Assembly: GCA_905182865.1 (NCBI GenBank)
Contig: CAJJCY010000001.1
Coordinates: 434,001 to 498,000, forward strand
Source: an uncultured SAR324 cluster bacterium
GTDB lineage: Bacteria > SAR324 > NAC60-12
Direction: 5' to 3'
DNA length: 64,000 nt
In this document: piece after piece, positions 47,531 through 57,383 of the stretch
Position numbering within the stretch: position 1 is the first letter of the stretch
Layout of the letters: each line of letters opens with the position of its first letter
Program-made: the position numbers and the translations under genes
Notes under the pieces: generated by a model
Databases searched by the model: none
What the model saw: only the letters and a program-made list of their open reading frames with translations
Told to the model about the DNA's origin: nothing

Positions 47531-48673
47531 TTAATGGCCTGTATGCAGTTTCTTTTCCAGGTAAAGTGAGTAGCGGGACATGCCGAAACAACTGACGAAA
47601 AAATACAGAGCCACAAAAAGATAAATCTCGTGTGCTAACCCTGCCCACTTTGCATCCGCCAATGAAGCATCTCCAAGGCCTAAGATATCCATCATACCGA
47701 TGATCAGTACCAAAGTTGTATCTTTGTAAAGTCCAATGAAAGTATTTACTATACCCGGTATCGAAATTTTTAGTGCCTGCGGCAGTACGATCAACCGATT
47801 CGCCTGCCAGTATGTCAGTCCAAGTGAATCACCGGCTTCATGCTGCCCCTTGGAAATTGCCTGTAAACCGCCGCGGATGACCTCGGCCATGTATGCCGAG
47901 GCAAAGAGAGTCACCATTATCAGAACTCGCAAAAGTAAATCAAAGTTGGTCCCGGGAGGTAGAAAGTAAGCCAGCATTGTAGAAGCCACAAAGAGCAAAG
48001 TAATCAGGGGTACACCACGAATGAACTCTATGAAAAGTACACACATAATTCTCAGCACTGGCAATTTTGATTGACGTCCAAGAGCCAATGCAATACCAAT
48101 CGGAAGCGAAAAAGTTATTCCAGTTACACCTAGAATCAGAGTAAGCAAAATACCGCCAAACTTGTCAGTGTCTACAGGTTCAAAGCCGAATCCGTAGACT
48201 TCACCTCCGACTAGCAACCATCCGGTAATGAATGGGAAAATTGCAGAATACCATAAGCCGTATTTTCTGCCGGGCAGTATTTATGATGGCGGATAGTGGT
48301 GCTAGAGGATCAGCAGCACAAATGACAAATTTACACGCCAACGCAAAGGCTCAGGATAAAAACCATAAGTAAAAAGAGCTAAACGGTCATCAATGAAAGC
48401 CCAGCAGGCGCCTGCTCCCGGTACTGCCATCTGATCCCAGCATTGTATTCTGGAGTCTGCAGTGAAGATGGAATTCGTAACACTCCATTCAAAAAATGGA
48501 GGTATTATCGACCATAACAACAAGAAAGACATTATAGTCAGTACAGTGTTCAGAGGCGATGAAAACAAGTTGTTTCTGACCCACGCCAGCAGTCCTCTGT
48601 TACTGATGGGTGGCGGCCAATTCGGATGAGTTCCCGGGAGGAAATTTTTTGGAGTGGTATTATTCACTTTCAA
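47531..48673 (-). CDS. aapM: General L-amino-acid ABC transporter permease AapM (frameshifted)
   Basis: Inner-membrane permease. The N-terminal frame includes [20 protein letters not shown] and [17 protein letters not shown], an AapM-type region. The C-terminal frame has [17 protein letters not shown] and the [23 protein letters not shown] loop that contacts the ATPase. The gap 48217-48302 contains frame-shifted [15 protein letters not shown], so one or two indels are present. Joined length about 380 aa is normal. Confidence 0.9.
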
Positions 48674-48679
48674 TCTGCG

Positions 48680-49876
48680 TTATCGTTCAACCAGCGCCAT
48701 TCTTCGGTTGATCCAGTTCATAAATGTTGAAATAATTAGTGAAAAAAACAAATAAGTCAGAAGTACAATTATCATTGTCTCCATCTCTTTACCCGTTTGC
48801 ATCAAGGTGATGCCTCCAATAGTTGCGACTACATCCATGTAACCAATGGCAATAGCCAAAGAAGAGTTTTTGGTGAGATTGAGATATTGACTGGCCAGGG
48901 GTGGTATTATCACACGTAGTGCCTGCGGTATGACGACCAGCTGCAGGGTACGGTTTTGTTGCAAACCAAGTGCGAGTGCAGCCTCGGTTTGTCCACGACT
49001 GATAGCCAAAATTCCTGCACGTACGATTTCCGCAATGAAACAGGCAGTGTAATATGACAGGGCAAATGTGAGTGCTATATATTCTGGTTTTATTGTTGTA
49101 CCACCCTTAAAGTTGAAGCCTTTCAATTCAGGAATTTCCCATGCCATCGGAGCACCTGAAATAAAAAATACAATCAGTGGTAAGCCGAACAGGATGGCTA
49201 GGGAAATGCTGAACACGCGATAGTGCTCACCGGTTGCATCCTGATTCTTGCGTTCCCAGCGTACAAAAAATACCACAATTGCTATTGCAGTAAGCAGTGC
49301 AATCCAGACAAATCCAAAACCATCCTCAAAAACCGGTGACGGTAAAATAAATCCACGATTAGTTAAAAATACTGTATCTGAAATGTTGATTGCTTTTTTT
49401 GGAACAGGAAGAGTGTAGAGGAAAATGCTGTAGATGAAAAGTATGTGTAAGAGAACCGGGACATTCCTGGTGAATTCGAGAAAAACATAGACAAGTCTGC
49501 TGATAAGCCAATTGTTTGAAAGTCTCAAAACTCCCATGGTGAAGCCCAATATTGAAGCAAGAATAATTCCTGAAACTGCAACCAGGAGGGTATTAGAAAT
49601 TCCAACTGCTGCTGCTCGTAAATGGGTGTCGGTGGGTGAATAAGAAATGAATGGCTGAAAGGTAATATCGTAGCCTGCAGGATAATTTAAAAAACCAAAG
49701 CTGAAGTCTTTTCCTGCTATTTCCAGATTGATAACAACATTATGTATTATTAACCCCAATAAAGTGAACACAATCACCATCGTGATGATTTGTATAAAAA
49801 TAGAACGGGTGTCTTTATCACGCCACAAACGCAACAAAATATTATGGTGATTTTCAGTAGAGGCAGGTATGTTCAT
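48680..49876 (-). CDS. aapQ: General L-amino-acid ABC transporter permease AapQ
   Basis: A 398-aa permease, intact. It has FTRNVPVLLHILFIY and the EAA loop EAALALGLQQNRTLQLVVIP with QALRVIIPPL, plus a large periplasmic loop typical of AapQ/BztB. About eight membrane segments. It starts 114 bases after aapJ and ends 6 bases before aapM. Confidence 0.94.
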   Translation of the reverse strand: MNIPASTENHHNILLRLWRDKDTRSIFIQIITMVIVFTLLGLIIHNVVINLEIAGKDFSFGFLNYPAGYDITFQPFISYSPTDTHLRAAAVGISNTLLVAVSGIILASILGFTMGVLRLSNNWLISRLVYVFLEFTRNVPVLLHILFIYSIFLYTLPVPKKAINISDTVFLTNRGFILPSPVFEDGFGFVWIALLTAIAIVVFFVRWERKNQDATGEHYRVFSISLAILFGLPLIVFFISGAPMAWEIPELKGFNFKGGTTIKPEYIALTFALSYYTACFIAEIVRAGILAISRGQTEAALALGLQQNRTLQLVVIPQALRVIIPPLASQYLNLTKNSSLAIAIGYMDVVATIGGITLMQTGKEMETMIIVLLTYLFFSLIISTFMNWINRRMALVER

Positions 49877-49990
49877 TGTGGGAAATTTCCCGTTGAACTG
49901 CAGGGATCAATTGCTTGTGTGGAAAGTAAAAGCGCACATACTCAAAGGGAGAATATGTGCGCTCAAATCAACGTTTAATTAAAACGACGA

Positions 49991-51002
49991 TTAACGGAAT
50001 GGTGGAGAATACTGAAGTCCTCCCTTATTCCATTGGTCATTCAAACCACGCGCCAAGCCAATCGGTGTATTTGTACCGATATTGCGCTCGAATATTTCGC
50101 TGTAGTTTCCAATTTGCTTGATGACCTGATAAGCCCAGTCTTTGCTCAATCCAAGCTCTTCACCTTGACTGCCTTCAACACCGAGAAGACGCAGAATTTC
50201 AGGGTTATTGGAACCCTTCATGCTGTCCACGTTTGATGATGTAACACCTAATTCTTCAGCTGTGATCAATGCGTTCAATCCAGCGGACAATGTCGGCCCA
50301 TTGATCGTCACCTTGACGAACTGCGGGACCCAACGGCTCCTTGGAAATGATTTCCGGAAGGATCGTGCTGCGTAGGATCATCAAACTTAGCGCGAGTAGA
50401 TGCTAAACCTGAGGCATCAGTTGTGTAAATGTCACAACGCCTGACAGATAAGCTGCACGTGCTTCCGAGTTTTTCTCGATTGTCACTGCTTCATATGACA
50501 TGTTGTTTGCACGGAAGAAGTCGGCAAGATTCAACTCAGTGGTTGTTCCGGTTTGGATACAAACCGAAGCACCGTCCAACTCTTTCGCACTGCTGACACC
50601 AAGGCTCTTATTGACCATGAAACCTTGTCCGTCATAATAGTTGACTCCAACAAAAGTCAACTTTACACCAACATCACGGGAAAAGGTGATAGTAGTGTTA
50701 CGCCATAAAACGTCACCTTCGCCGGAATTCAGCTTGGTGAAACGTGTTTTTCCTGTTGAGGTAACTGCCTTGATTTTGGACGAGTCGCCCAAAACTGCTG
50801 CTGCGGTTGCCCGGCAGAAATCAATATCGAAACCCTTCCAGGTTCCATCTGAATCCGGATATGCAAATCCGGCAATTCCAGTACTAACCACACAGCGAAG
50901 CTCACCACGAGCTTTCACATCTTCAAGTGTTCCAGCTGTTGCCGTGAACGCCATGGCACCGACTGCAGTCAATGTCAGTACAATTTTTGCGAGTGCTCTC
51001 AT
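49991..51002 (-). CDS. aapJ: General L-amino-acid ABC transporter substrate-binding protein (frameshifted)
   Basis: Periplasmic binding protein of the importer. Signal peptide MRALAKIVLTLTAVGAMAF with cleavage near ATAG; then GTLEDVKARGELRCVVSTG, WKGFDIDFCRATAAAVLGD and the type 3 periplasmic-binding-protein fold. The C-terminal frame has DDQWADIVRWTLNALITAEE and GLSKDWAYQVIKQIGNYSE. About 90 bases (50311-50403) between the frames encode PEIISKEPLGP in yet another frame, so two indels are likely. Joined length about 337 aa is normal. First gene of aapJQMP. Confidence 0.93.
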
Positions 51003-51009
51003 ATAAATC

Positions 51010-51028
51010 TCCTTTTGAACACATTATA
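51010..51028 (-). promoter_or_regulatory. Possible -10 box and RBS of aapJ
   Basis: On the minus strand TATAAT (51028-51023) lies about 21 bases before the ATG, with AAGGAG about 8 bases before it. No good -35 is seen 17 bases further up, although a perfect TTGACA occurs at 51091-51086, too far to pair. The short leader makes this tentative. Confidence 0.35.
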
Positions 51029-51156
51029 AAAAACCATCCCATACATTTATAGAATCATCGGTATTCCCATTGATTTTTAAGGATCTGTCAAGTCTAAAAT
51101 ACAAAAAAATATTTAGTATTATTATATTCTTGATGTCATTAAAAAATTTTGCTGAT

Positions 51157-53460
51157 TTAACTGAACGAGTTATCAAATTTTGTTTGAAAATCAGCACGGC
51201 GTTTACGTTCAATTTTGGGTGTATTTGCCTGTCGAAAATCATTTGTGGAACACAAACCGGACTTGCACAATTCGGTTTCGATTAATTTTTCTGCTTCCAA
51301 GCTGAGTTCCCAAAATGGATGTTCCATATTGTCTTTACATGACAATTCTCTCATCAACTGAACTTTCCATCCGAGGAACTGCAAACCTGAAGCAATTCGT
51401 CTGTATAGGCAACGCAGCAAAAACATGCTGTTTAATTTTGGCAGGAATACCCCGGTTTGGAAAACTGCTTCATGAAATTCCCAGGGCCAATTTATTTTAA
51501 AAACAGGTGCCTGGGAATTAAGACATTCATGTTCTGATTGAAAAGTTTTTGAGGCAACAGCGGTCAAATGACCCGAGAGGTTTGACTGAAGATTTTCTGT
51601 CAATTTTTTTATCAGTATTTTCTGAGGCATTAGTAATGTTTTGAATGTTCCACGATCCTGGACATCGTACAGTGGCGTTTTGTTTTCCGGGAGTTCATCG
51701 TCTAAAAGCCTGACGATTTCAAAGCTTTCTTTGATCGCCCCACGTTTCGTAGCGGGAACTGGAATCCATTTTAGGCCGGTTTTTGTCATTTGATCCCCAT
51801 TTTGCCGTACTTCAAGTAATTTCCGATTTTCTGTGGCCAACAGCCACTCCATTACTTCCTTGCGTGAATTTGCCCGCAGATGCAAACGTTGCATATTTCC
51901 CTTATCCCTGAGATCAAGCAGTGAAAAAACCTGTCTTTCTTCGCTCAGGGCAACTCGCATCCAGCCAAGTTGAAATTGATTCAGCCACTGGTTAAAAATA
52001 GCAGTTTTACTGTCGTTTTTAGTGTTTCCCTTCCGCCACAGGTCGAATTGCGGCTGAGCTAATTTTGAAAGCTCAACTCTATTATGCTTTATTTCAGATT
52101 CAACCAATTCCGGCAATGCTAAAAACAAATCCGGAACTTTAAATTTTGCCAGTCGTTTTTCCAAAAAATTCTTTAAGTCAGATTCTGAAGAATCTTCTCC
52201 GGTTTTTAAAAAAGCTACCGGTCGTGCCCCGAATTCTGCGTCTTGTACTGCAACTACTACTGCTTGTTCGGTCTTTCCAAATTGAAGCAAAATTCTTTCT
52301 ATTTCTTCCGGATGAATATTTTCACCACCGGAAATGAACATGCTGTCCTTACGTCCAGTAATTTTCAATGAATCCACATCTCCCTCATTTTTTGGATCTT
52401 TGGAACACCAGAGACCTATATCTCCCGTCTTAAACCAGCCGTTTTCATCAAACGGCTGATGCAGTCCAGTTTCGTCCAGGTAACCCAAAAAACTGATTTT
52501 TCCACGTACTTCGACCTCATTATCTGCAGCAATCCGGACTTCGCGAAACGGCAAAACCTGGTAAAACCCGCTTTTTCCGGTTGCCACCTGAGAAGCCATT
52601 TCTGTGGAACCGTAAGTCGTTTGCACGTTCAGTCCAAGCTGTGCGGATTGTTCAAGCAATGTTTCAGGAATGGATGCACCTCCCAGTAAAATCAACTTGA
52701 GTTGGCTTAAAGCGTCTTTTCCTTTTGTCGTTTGCAGCAAGCGATGAAGTTGAGTTGGAACCAGAGAAAGGTGTGTGACTCTCCGGCTTAGTAGTGTCTC
52801 GGACAGTGATACTTTTTTAGCAGGAATCACTATTGCCGCACCAGAAAGCATAGTCCGGAACAAAATAGCTAATCCGCTTACATGATACATCGGCATCGAT
52901 AACAACCAACGATCTCCAGGATTCAGAGGCATTCGCTCATTTGCTCCAAGTGCGTTGTAAAAATGATTGGCCAGCGAATGCACCACTGCTTTTGGAGAAC
53001 CGGTACTACCGGAAGTAAAAATGATCGTAGCCCAGTCTTTTGGATTTAGTGAGTTTACCTCCTTTCCAGCAACAGTGTCGGAATTTTCAGCAGGGTTTGG
53101 TTGTAAAGAATTTTCAGGTGTAGGGTGAGATTTAAATTCGTGCTGTAATTCTGTATAACTAAAAGTACAGCCGATTTTCTGCAACATCTCTATTTTTTGT
53201 TTTTCCGGTATTTGTGGATTTAATGGAATCGCTACTGCATCTCGCATCCACAAAGCTAACATTGATTTGAGCAGGTTTTCAGGATTTTCTGAATTTAGAT
53301 AGACACGCTGTTGTGATTTTGCCATCAGGGAATCACTCAAAAGACGTGCCTCACTAATGAAGTCTGCAAAAGTCCAGGAACGTTTTTCAGAGATCAAAAA
53401 TGGTTGATTTTCGTAATGTTCCAGAACTTGATTCAGTATATTTGGATTAACGTCAAACAT
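51157..53460 (-). CDS. menE: o-Succinylbenzoate-CoA ligase with a long C-terminal extension
   Basis: It activates o-succinylbenzoate with ATP and CoA for menaquinone synthesis. ATG at 53460 is chosen because it overlaps the menC stop (TGATG) and begins MFDVNPNILNQ; the open frame extends 24 codons farther. AMP-binding motifs: TIIFTSGSTGSPKA, YGSTEMASQ and WFKTGDIG; the C-terminal lysine site appears as EIKHNR. At 767 aa it is about 290 residues longer than usual MenE. The extension (from about residue 475) has no recognised domain. Last of menB-A-C-E. Confidence 0.88.
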   Translation of the reverse strand: MFDVNPNILNQVLEHYENQPFLISEKRSWTFADFISEARLLSDSLMAKSQQRVYLNSENPENLLKSMLALWMRDAVAIPLNPQIPEKQKIEMLQKIGCTFSYTELQHEFKSHPTPENSLQPNPAENSDTVAGKEVNSLNPKDWATIIFTSGSTGSPKAVVHSLANHFYNALGANERMPLNPGDRWLLSMPMYHVSGLAILFRTMLSGAAIVIPAKKVSLSETLLSRRVTHLSLVPTQLHRLLQTTKGKDALSQLKLILLGGASIPETLLEQSAQLGLNVQTTYGSTEMASQVATGKSGFYQVLPFREVRIAADNEVEVRGKISFLGYLDETGLHQPFDENGWFKTGDIGLWCSKDPKNEGDVDSLKITGRKDSMFISGGENIHPEEIERILLQFGKTEQAVVVAVQDAEFGARPVAFLKTGEDSSESDLKNFLEKRLAKFKVPDLFLALPELVESEIKHNRVELSKLAQPQFDLWRKGNTKNDSKTAIFNQWLNQFQLGWMRVALSEERQVFSLLDLRDKGNMQRLHLRANSRKEVMEWLLATENRKLLEVRQNGDQMTKTGLKWIPVPATKRGAIKESFEIVRLLDDELPENKTPLYDVQDRGTFKTLLMPQKILIKKLTENLQSNLSGHLTAVASKTFQSEHECLNSQAPVFKINWPWEFHEAVFQTGVFLPKLNSMFLLRCLYRRIASGLQFLGWKVQLMRELSCKDNMEHPFWELSLEAEKLIETELCKSGLCSTNDFRQANTPKIERKRRADFQTKFDNSFS

Positions 53461-54617
53461 CAGTCCAAGTCTCCAATTTCGCAAGTACCTTCGGAAATTA
53501 TTTCCAAAAAAGTATCTTTGGATTTTGGCCACGAGTCAGGAAAAACATAATTCCCGTTTTGTATTAAAAACCGAGGTTCAATCAAATCCTGCTCAAACCA
53601 TTTTGAAGTATCCAAACCTGCTGGAAACTGTTCAGACAAGAGTTCATTTGCCATAAAAGCAATCCAGTTCAAACCCAGACCACTTTCAAAACAACTGCTC
53701 AAAACACAGTGGATACCGTATTTTTGTGCATGTTCGATCCACATTTTTGTGTTGTTCCAACCACCCAAAATACCTGGTTTTAAAATCAAGGCCCTGATTC
53801 CGGATAACGATACATGTTTGGCTGGTGCATCAGCTTTTGGAGTTGGAGCATACCAAAGTGTTTCATCAAGAGCCAGGGGCATTCCAGTTTGTAGATGGAG
53901 TTGTTCCAGTTTGTTACTGTCAAGTAGCGGTTCTTCGCAGTATTCAATATTAAAATCCTGCACCGCCTCTGCAAATTTTACGGCATCATCCCATTCCCAG
54001 GCTCGGTTTGCATCAAGGCGCAGTGGTATTTCATCACCAAGAATTTTTCGAGCAAGTCTGACACGCTCAATGTCTTGCTGGATTGTTGATCGTCCAACTT
54101 TTAATTTTACCGCCTTGAATCCACCATTTCGAAGTTCTTCACATTCCATTTCAAGTACAGTTCCGGAACCAACCGCCAGACCATTCACTGGAAATATTTG
54201 TCCTGTAAAATCAGTTTTTGAGGGTTTGGGATCATTCCCTGCCGTCTCTTTTAAACTATGAAACTTTGAAACATTGGGACTTTGAAACATGGTTCTTAGA
54301 GCCATGTCTAAACCAAAATTAACGGATCTAAAAAGAGATGTAGAACAAGTGACTGGAAGGCAGTTACCGGAAAGATAATCCCCGATTTGGTTTTCAGCTT
54401 CTGACAGAGTTTCCGGTTGCATACCTGAGAGTGGAGCAATCTCTCCCTCACCAAAATTATCACCAACTGAGGTGCCGTCATTGCCATCGTTAAGTCGAAG
54501 AATCAAACCGGTACGCTCATGCATTTCATGTCCAAGCAGGTACAGAGGTTCTGTTAATGGGAGAGAATAATGAAATAGTTTCCAACGGCAAAGGCTCATT
54601 TTTATCCAATCCACCAT
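53460..54617 (-). CDS. menC: o-Succinylbenzoate synthase
   Basis: An enolase-superfamily enzyme that dehydrates SHCHC to o-succinylbenzoate. KLKVGR holds the catalytic lysine, RLDANRAW and YCEEPL and ALDETL carry the three metal ligands. Length 385 aa is longer than the usual 320-350; part of the excess is a stretch at about residues 110-125 (MFQSPNVSKFHSLKETAG) encoded by octamer repeats. It overlaps menA by 16 bases and menE by one base. Confidence 0.92.
   Translation of the reverse strand: MVDWIKMSLCRWKLFHYSLPLTEPLYLLGHEMHERTGLILRLNDGNDGTSVGDNFGEGEIAPLSGMQPETLSEAENQIGDYLSGNCLPVTCSTSLFRSVNFGLDMALRTMFQSPNVSKFHSLKETAGNDPKPSKTDFTGQIFPVNGLAVGSGTVLEMECEELRNGGFKAVKLKVGRSTIQQDIERVRLARKILGDEIPLRLDANRAWEWDDAVKFAEAVQDFNIEYCEEPLLDSNKLEQLHLQTGMPLALDETLWYAPTPKADAPAKHVSLSGIRALILKPGILGGWNNTKMWIEHAQKYGIHCVLSSCFESGLGLNWIAFMANELLSEQFPAGLDTSKWFEQDLIEPRFLIQNGNYVFPDSWPKSKDTFLEIISEGTCEIGDLD
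54249..54288. repeat. Period-8 repeat inside menC
   Basis: Five octamers in tandem on the plus strand: TTTTAAAC, TATGAAAC, TTTGAAAC, ATTGGGAC, TTTGAAAC. They are read in-frame through menC on the minus strand as FQSPNVSKFHSLK. The same octamer family (GTTTCAAA in the other orientation) lies in the intergenic DNA at 34844-34927. Confidence 0.65.
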
Positions 54618-55513
54618 CCCAGAGAAAAAAGAATTCCATAGATTAGGATGAGTTTACCGGTGGAGGCCAAAGTTATATTCAGTTCACTACCTTTTACTCC
54701 AGAAATTATTTGACGAATTGAAGAGAAGCCTGGAATAATTATCAGTGCAGAAATACAAGCATACCAATGTGTTTCCGTCCAAAAAGCTAAAATGAAAGGA
54801 ATCACTGCTGAAAACACAATGGCTGCCAGATATTCTGCTCGAGCGAAGGTGGTGCCAAAACGGACAGCTAAGGTAAGTTTTCCAACTTTCTTATCCGTTG
54901 GTTCGTCACGTAAATTATTAACGGCAAGGAGTGCTGTAGCTAATAGTCCGGGACCGAGTCCTGCAAAAATAACTACCGGTGTAATTTCAAGAGCTTGCAC
55001 ATAAAAGGTTCCGCCTACTGCAACAGGACCAAAAAAAATTAGTACAAATAAATCTCCAAGACCCAAATAACCAAGCGGCCATGGCCCACCTGTGTATAGT
55101 ATTCCTGAAGCAATTGAAAGTATCCCAATTATAACAATAGGCCAGCCGCCCCGAAAAACAAGATAAATTCCCACCAAAGTAGCCAGTCCAAAAACCATCA
55201 CAAAATTCCAGAGCATTGTTTTTGGTCTGACTTGTCCTGATTGTGTCACACGGACGGGACCAAGACGTTCCTCGGTGTCTGCCCCCTTGATATAGTCATA
55301 ATAATCGTTGGAAAAGTTCGTCCCGATTTGAATCAGCAGTGCACCCAAAAGTGCTGCCAAGGCTGCAAGTGCATGTCCCTTTCCATCTCCAAAAGCCATT
55401 GTAGTGCCGATCAATATTGGAGAAACGGCTGCACCCAAAGTTTTTGGACGAATTGCCGACAGCCAGACCTGTAAATAATTAGAAATGTTCACTACAAAAT
55501 TTTTTTTAAACAA
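54602..55513 (-). CDS. menA: 1,4-Dihydroxy-2-naphthoate polyprenyltransferase
   Basis: A membrane UbiA-family enzyme that attaches the prenyl tail to dihydroxynaphthoate. SAIRPKTLGAAVSPILIG is the MenA start, NFSNDYYDYIKGADTEER is the first aspartate-rich motif (NDYYD) and NNLRDEPTDKKVGKLT the second (NLRD...DxxxGK). About eight membrane segments, 303 aa, typical. It starts 36 bases after menB and overlaps menC by 16 bases. Confidence 0.95.
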   Translation of the reverse strand: MFKKNFVVNISNYLQVWLSAIRPKTLGAAVSPILIGTTMAFGDGKGHALAALAALLGALLIQIGTNFSNDYYDYIKGADTEERLGPVRVTQSGQVRPKTMLWNFVMVFGLATLVGIYLVFRGGWPIVIIGILSIASGILYTGGPWPLGYLGLGDLFVLIFFGPVAVGGTFYVQALEITPVVIFAGLGPGLLATALLAVNNLRDEPTDKKVGKLTLAVRFGTTFARAEYLAAIVFSAVIPFILAFWTETHWYACISALIIIPGFSSIRQIISGVKGSELNITLASTGKLILIYGILFSLGWWIG

Positions 55514-55549
55514 ATTAGCATGGACCCTGTTAAGAAAACCAGGGACAAC

Positions 55550-56401
55550 TCATGGATAGCGGGTGAATTTGTTGAAATCCGGTTTGCGCTTTTCCAGGTA
55601 GGCATTTCGTCCTTCCTGTCCCTCCTCAGACATATAATAAAGCATGGTTGCGTTTCCAGCCAATTCCTGTAAGCCGGCTTGACCGTCACAATCTGCATTA
55701 AGTGCCGACTTTAAACAGCGTAATGCCATCGGCGAATGCTGCAACATTTCTCGTGACCACTGCAGTGTTTCTTCTTCAAGTTTCTCCAGAGGAACGACTG
55801 TGTTAACCATTCCCATTTCCAAAGCTTGCTGTGCAGTATATTGTCGGCATAAAAACCAGATTTCGCGGGCCTTTTTCTGTCCTACCATTCGAGCCAGATA
55901 GCTGGAACCATAACCTCCGTCGAAGGAGCCTACCTTAGGTCCTGTTTGCCCAAAAATTGCGTTATCGGCTGCAATAGTCAAATCACACATCACATGCAAA
56001 ACATGTCCGCCGCCAATGGCATATCCTGCAACCATTGCTACAACAGGTTTTGGACAGGTTCTGATTTCCCGCTGAAAATCTAAAACATTGAGACGCAGAT
56101 GTCCAGTTTCACTGTCTTCATAACCTGCAGAGCCGCGTATACGTTGATCTCCTCCGGAACAAAAAGCTTTTTCACCTTCACCTGTTAAAATTATTACTCC
56201 GATTTTTGTGTCTTCCCGCGCGTCATTCAAGGCAGAACGCATTTCACGGACTGTCAGTGGACGAAATGCATTACGAACTTCAGGACGGTTGATGGTTATT
56301 TTAGCAATACCTTCATTTGATTTTTCAAATTCAGCTTCTATTTTATCTATTCTGCCCAGAATTGGCTTAAGTAGAAATTCTTGCAGCTCATCTTTAGAAA
56401 A
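55550..56401 (-). CDS. menB: 1,4-Dihydroxy-2-naphthoyl-CoA synthase, start unresolved
   Basis: It closes o-succinylbenzoyl-CoA to the naphthoyl ring. Signatures: [14 protein letters not shown] (oxyanion hole), [17 protein letters not shown] and [20 protein letters not shown], the latter diagnostic for MenB. The conserved [16 protein letters not shown] lies upstream of the first in-frame ATG (56242), so the gene starts earlier; the frame is open to 56401 but no ATG, GTG or TTG start is visible. Either a rare start codon or another indel is involved. First gene of menB-A-C-E. Confidence 0.93.
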   Translation of the reverse strand, partial: FSKDELQEFLLKPILGRIDKIEAEFEKSNEGIAKITINRPEVRNAFRPLTVREMRSALNDAREDTKIGVIILTGEGEKAFCSGGDQRIRGSAGYEDSETGHLRLNVLDFQREIRTCPKPVVAMVAGYAIGGGHVLHVMCDLTIAADNAIFGQTGPKVGSFDGGYGSSYLARMVGQKKAREIWFLCRQYTAQQALEMGMVNTVVPLEKLEEETLQWSREMLQHSPMALRCLKSALNADCDGQAGLQELAGNATMLYYMSEEGQEGRNAYLEKRKPDFNKFTRYP

Positions 56402-56575
56402 TTAGTTTCTCAAAATAAAAATTAATGTTAGCACACGTCACTGTTCAAGACGATAAAAAACCCAGAAGAAGAATTTTTAGTAGAAAATTTTATGAATAAG
56501 CTTGATTTCAAGTTAACTTTTAAGTTAGAATCACAGGTTATCATATAAATCACTTTATACTCTGAGAACAGGAAA

Positions 56576-57067
56576 ATGTTTGCAATTATACGTACAGATG
56601 GAAAGCAGTACCGTGTAGCTCAAGGCGAAACTATTCGTTTGGCCCGGATTAGAGCAGAACCAGGAGATGCTTTTGAAACAGATCAGGTGCTGGCCATAGG
56701 AGGAGAAGAGAGTGAACTGAAATTTGGGAAACCGGTAATAGTTGGAGCAAAAGTTCAGGGCACAATACTGCAGCATGGAAAAGACCAAAAAGTTATCGTT
56801 TTTAAACGTAAGCGTCGAAAAACTTATCGCAGAAAATATGGTCACCGCCAGACACACACACTGGTAAAAATTGATAAAATCAGTGCCAAGGCTCCTCCAG
56901 CCAAAAAATCAGTGCCGGAAAAGATAACTACAGAAAAAGACACAGCTAATAAAACTCCAGCCAAAACAGTTGCACCTGTAAAAGTTGTTGCTAAGAAGGC
57001 TGCACCTGTAAAAGCTGCTGCTAAAAAGGCTGCACCTAAAAAAACTACAGCTAAAAAAGCTGAATAA
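56576..57067 (+). CDS. rplU: 50S ribosomal protein L21 with a basic Ala/Lys/Pro tail
   Basis: The first 103 residues are L21: MFAIIRTDGKQYRVAQGE, FKRKRRKTYRRKYGHRQTHT. Residues about 107-163 form an extra tail of lysine, alanine, proline and threonine with repeating AAPVKAAAKK/APKKTTAKK units, like histone H1 or AlgP tails. Such a tail should be disordered and bind RNA or DNA. It is followed after 25 bases by rpmA, the normal L21-L27 order. Confidence 0.94.
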   Translation: MFAIIRTDGKQYRVAQGETIRLARIRAEPGDAFETDQVLAIGGEESELKFGKPVIVGAKVQGTILQHGKDQKVIVFKRKRRKTYRRKYGHRQTHTLVKIDKISAKAPPAKKSVPEKITTEKDTANKTPAKTVAPVKVVAKKAAPVKAAAKKAAPKKTTAKKAE

Positions 57068-57092
57068 TAAGTAGAAATTAAAGGAATAAGCA

Positions 57093-57380
57093 ATGGCACA
57101 TAAAAAAGCTGGCGGCAGCAGTCGCAATGGACGTGATTCACAAGCACAAAGACGGGGAGTGAAAAAGTTTGGCGGAGAACTTGTTAAAGCCGGAAACATT
57201 CTGGTACGACAAGTTGGTTCTACTTTTCACGCAGGTTTGAATGTTGGTACCGGGAGAGATTTTACTTTGTTTTCAAAGGTTCCTGGACATGTCCAGTTCA
57301 TTCAAAAAGGAAGCGGAAAACATAAGCGCAAATATATCAGCGTTATTGCGGACGATTCAGCAGTATCTGCTTTTGTTTGA
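57093..57380 (+). CDS. rpmA: 50S ribosomal protein L27
   Basis: A 95-aa protein starting [20 protein letters not shown], the conserved peptidyl-transferase-centre tail, with [19 protein letters not shown] and [16 protein letters not shown]. No N-terminal cleavage extension. Coupled to rplU upstream and trpS 3 bases downstream. Confidence 0.97.
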   Translation: MAHKKAGGSSRNGRDSQAQRRGVKKFGGELVKAGNILVRQVGSTFHAGLNVGTGRDFTLFSKVPGHVQFIQKGSGKHKRKYISVIADDSAVSAFV

Positions 57381-57383
57381 GAT

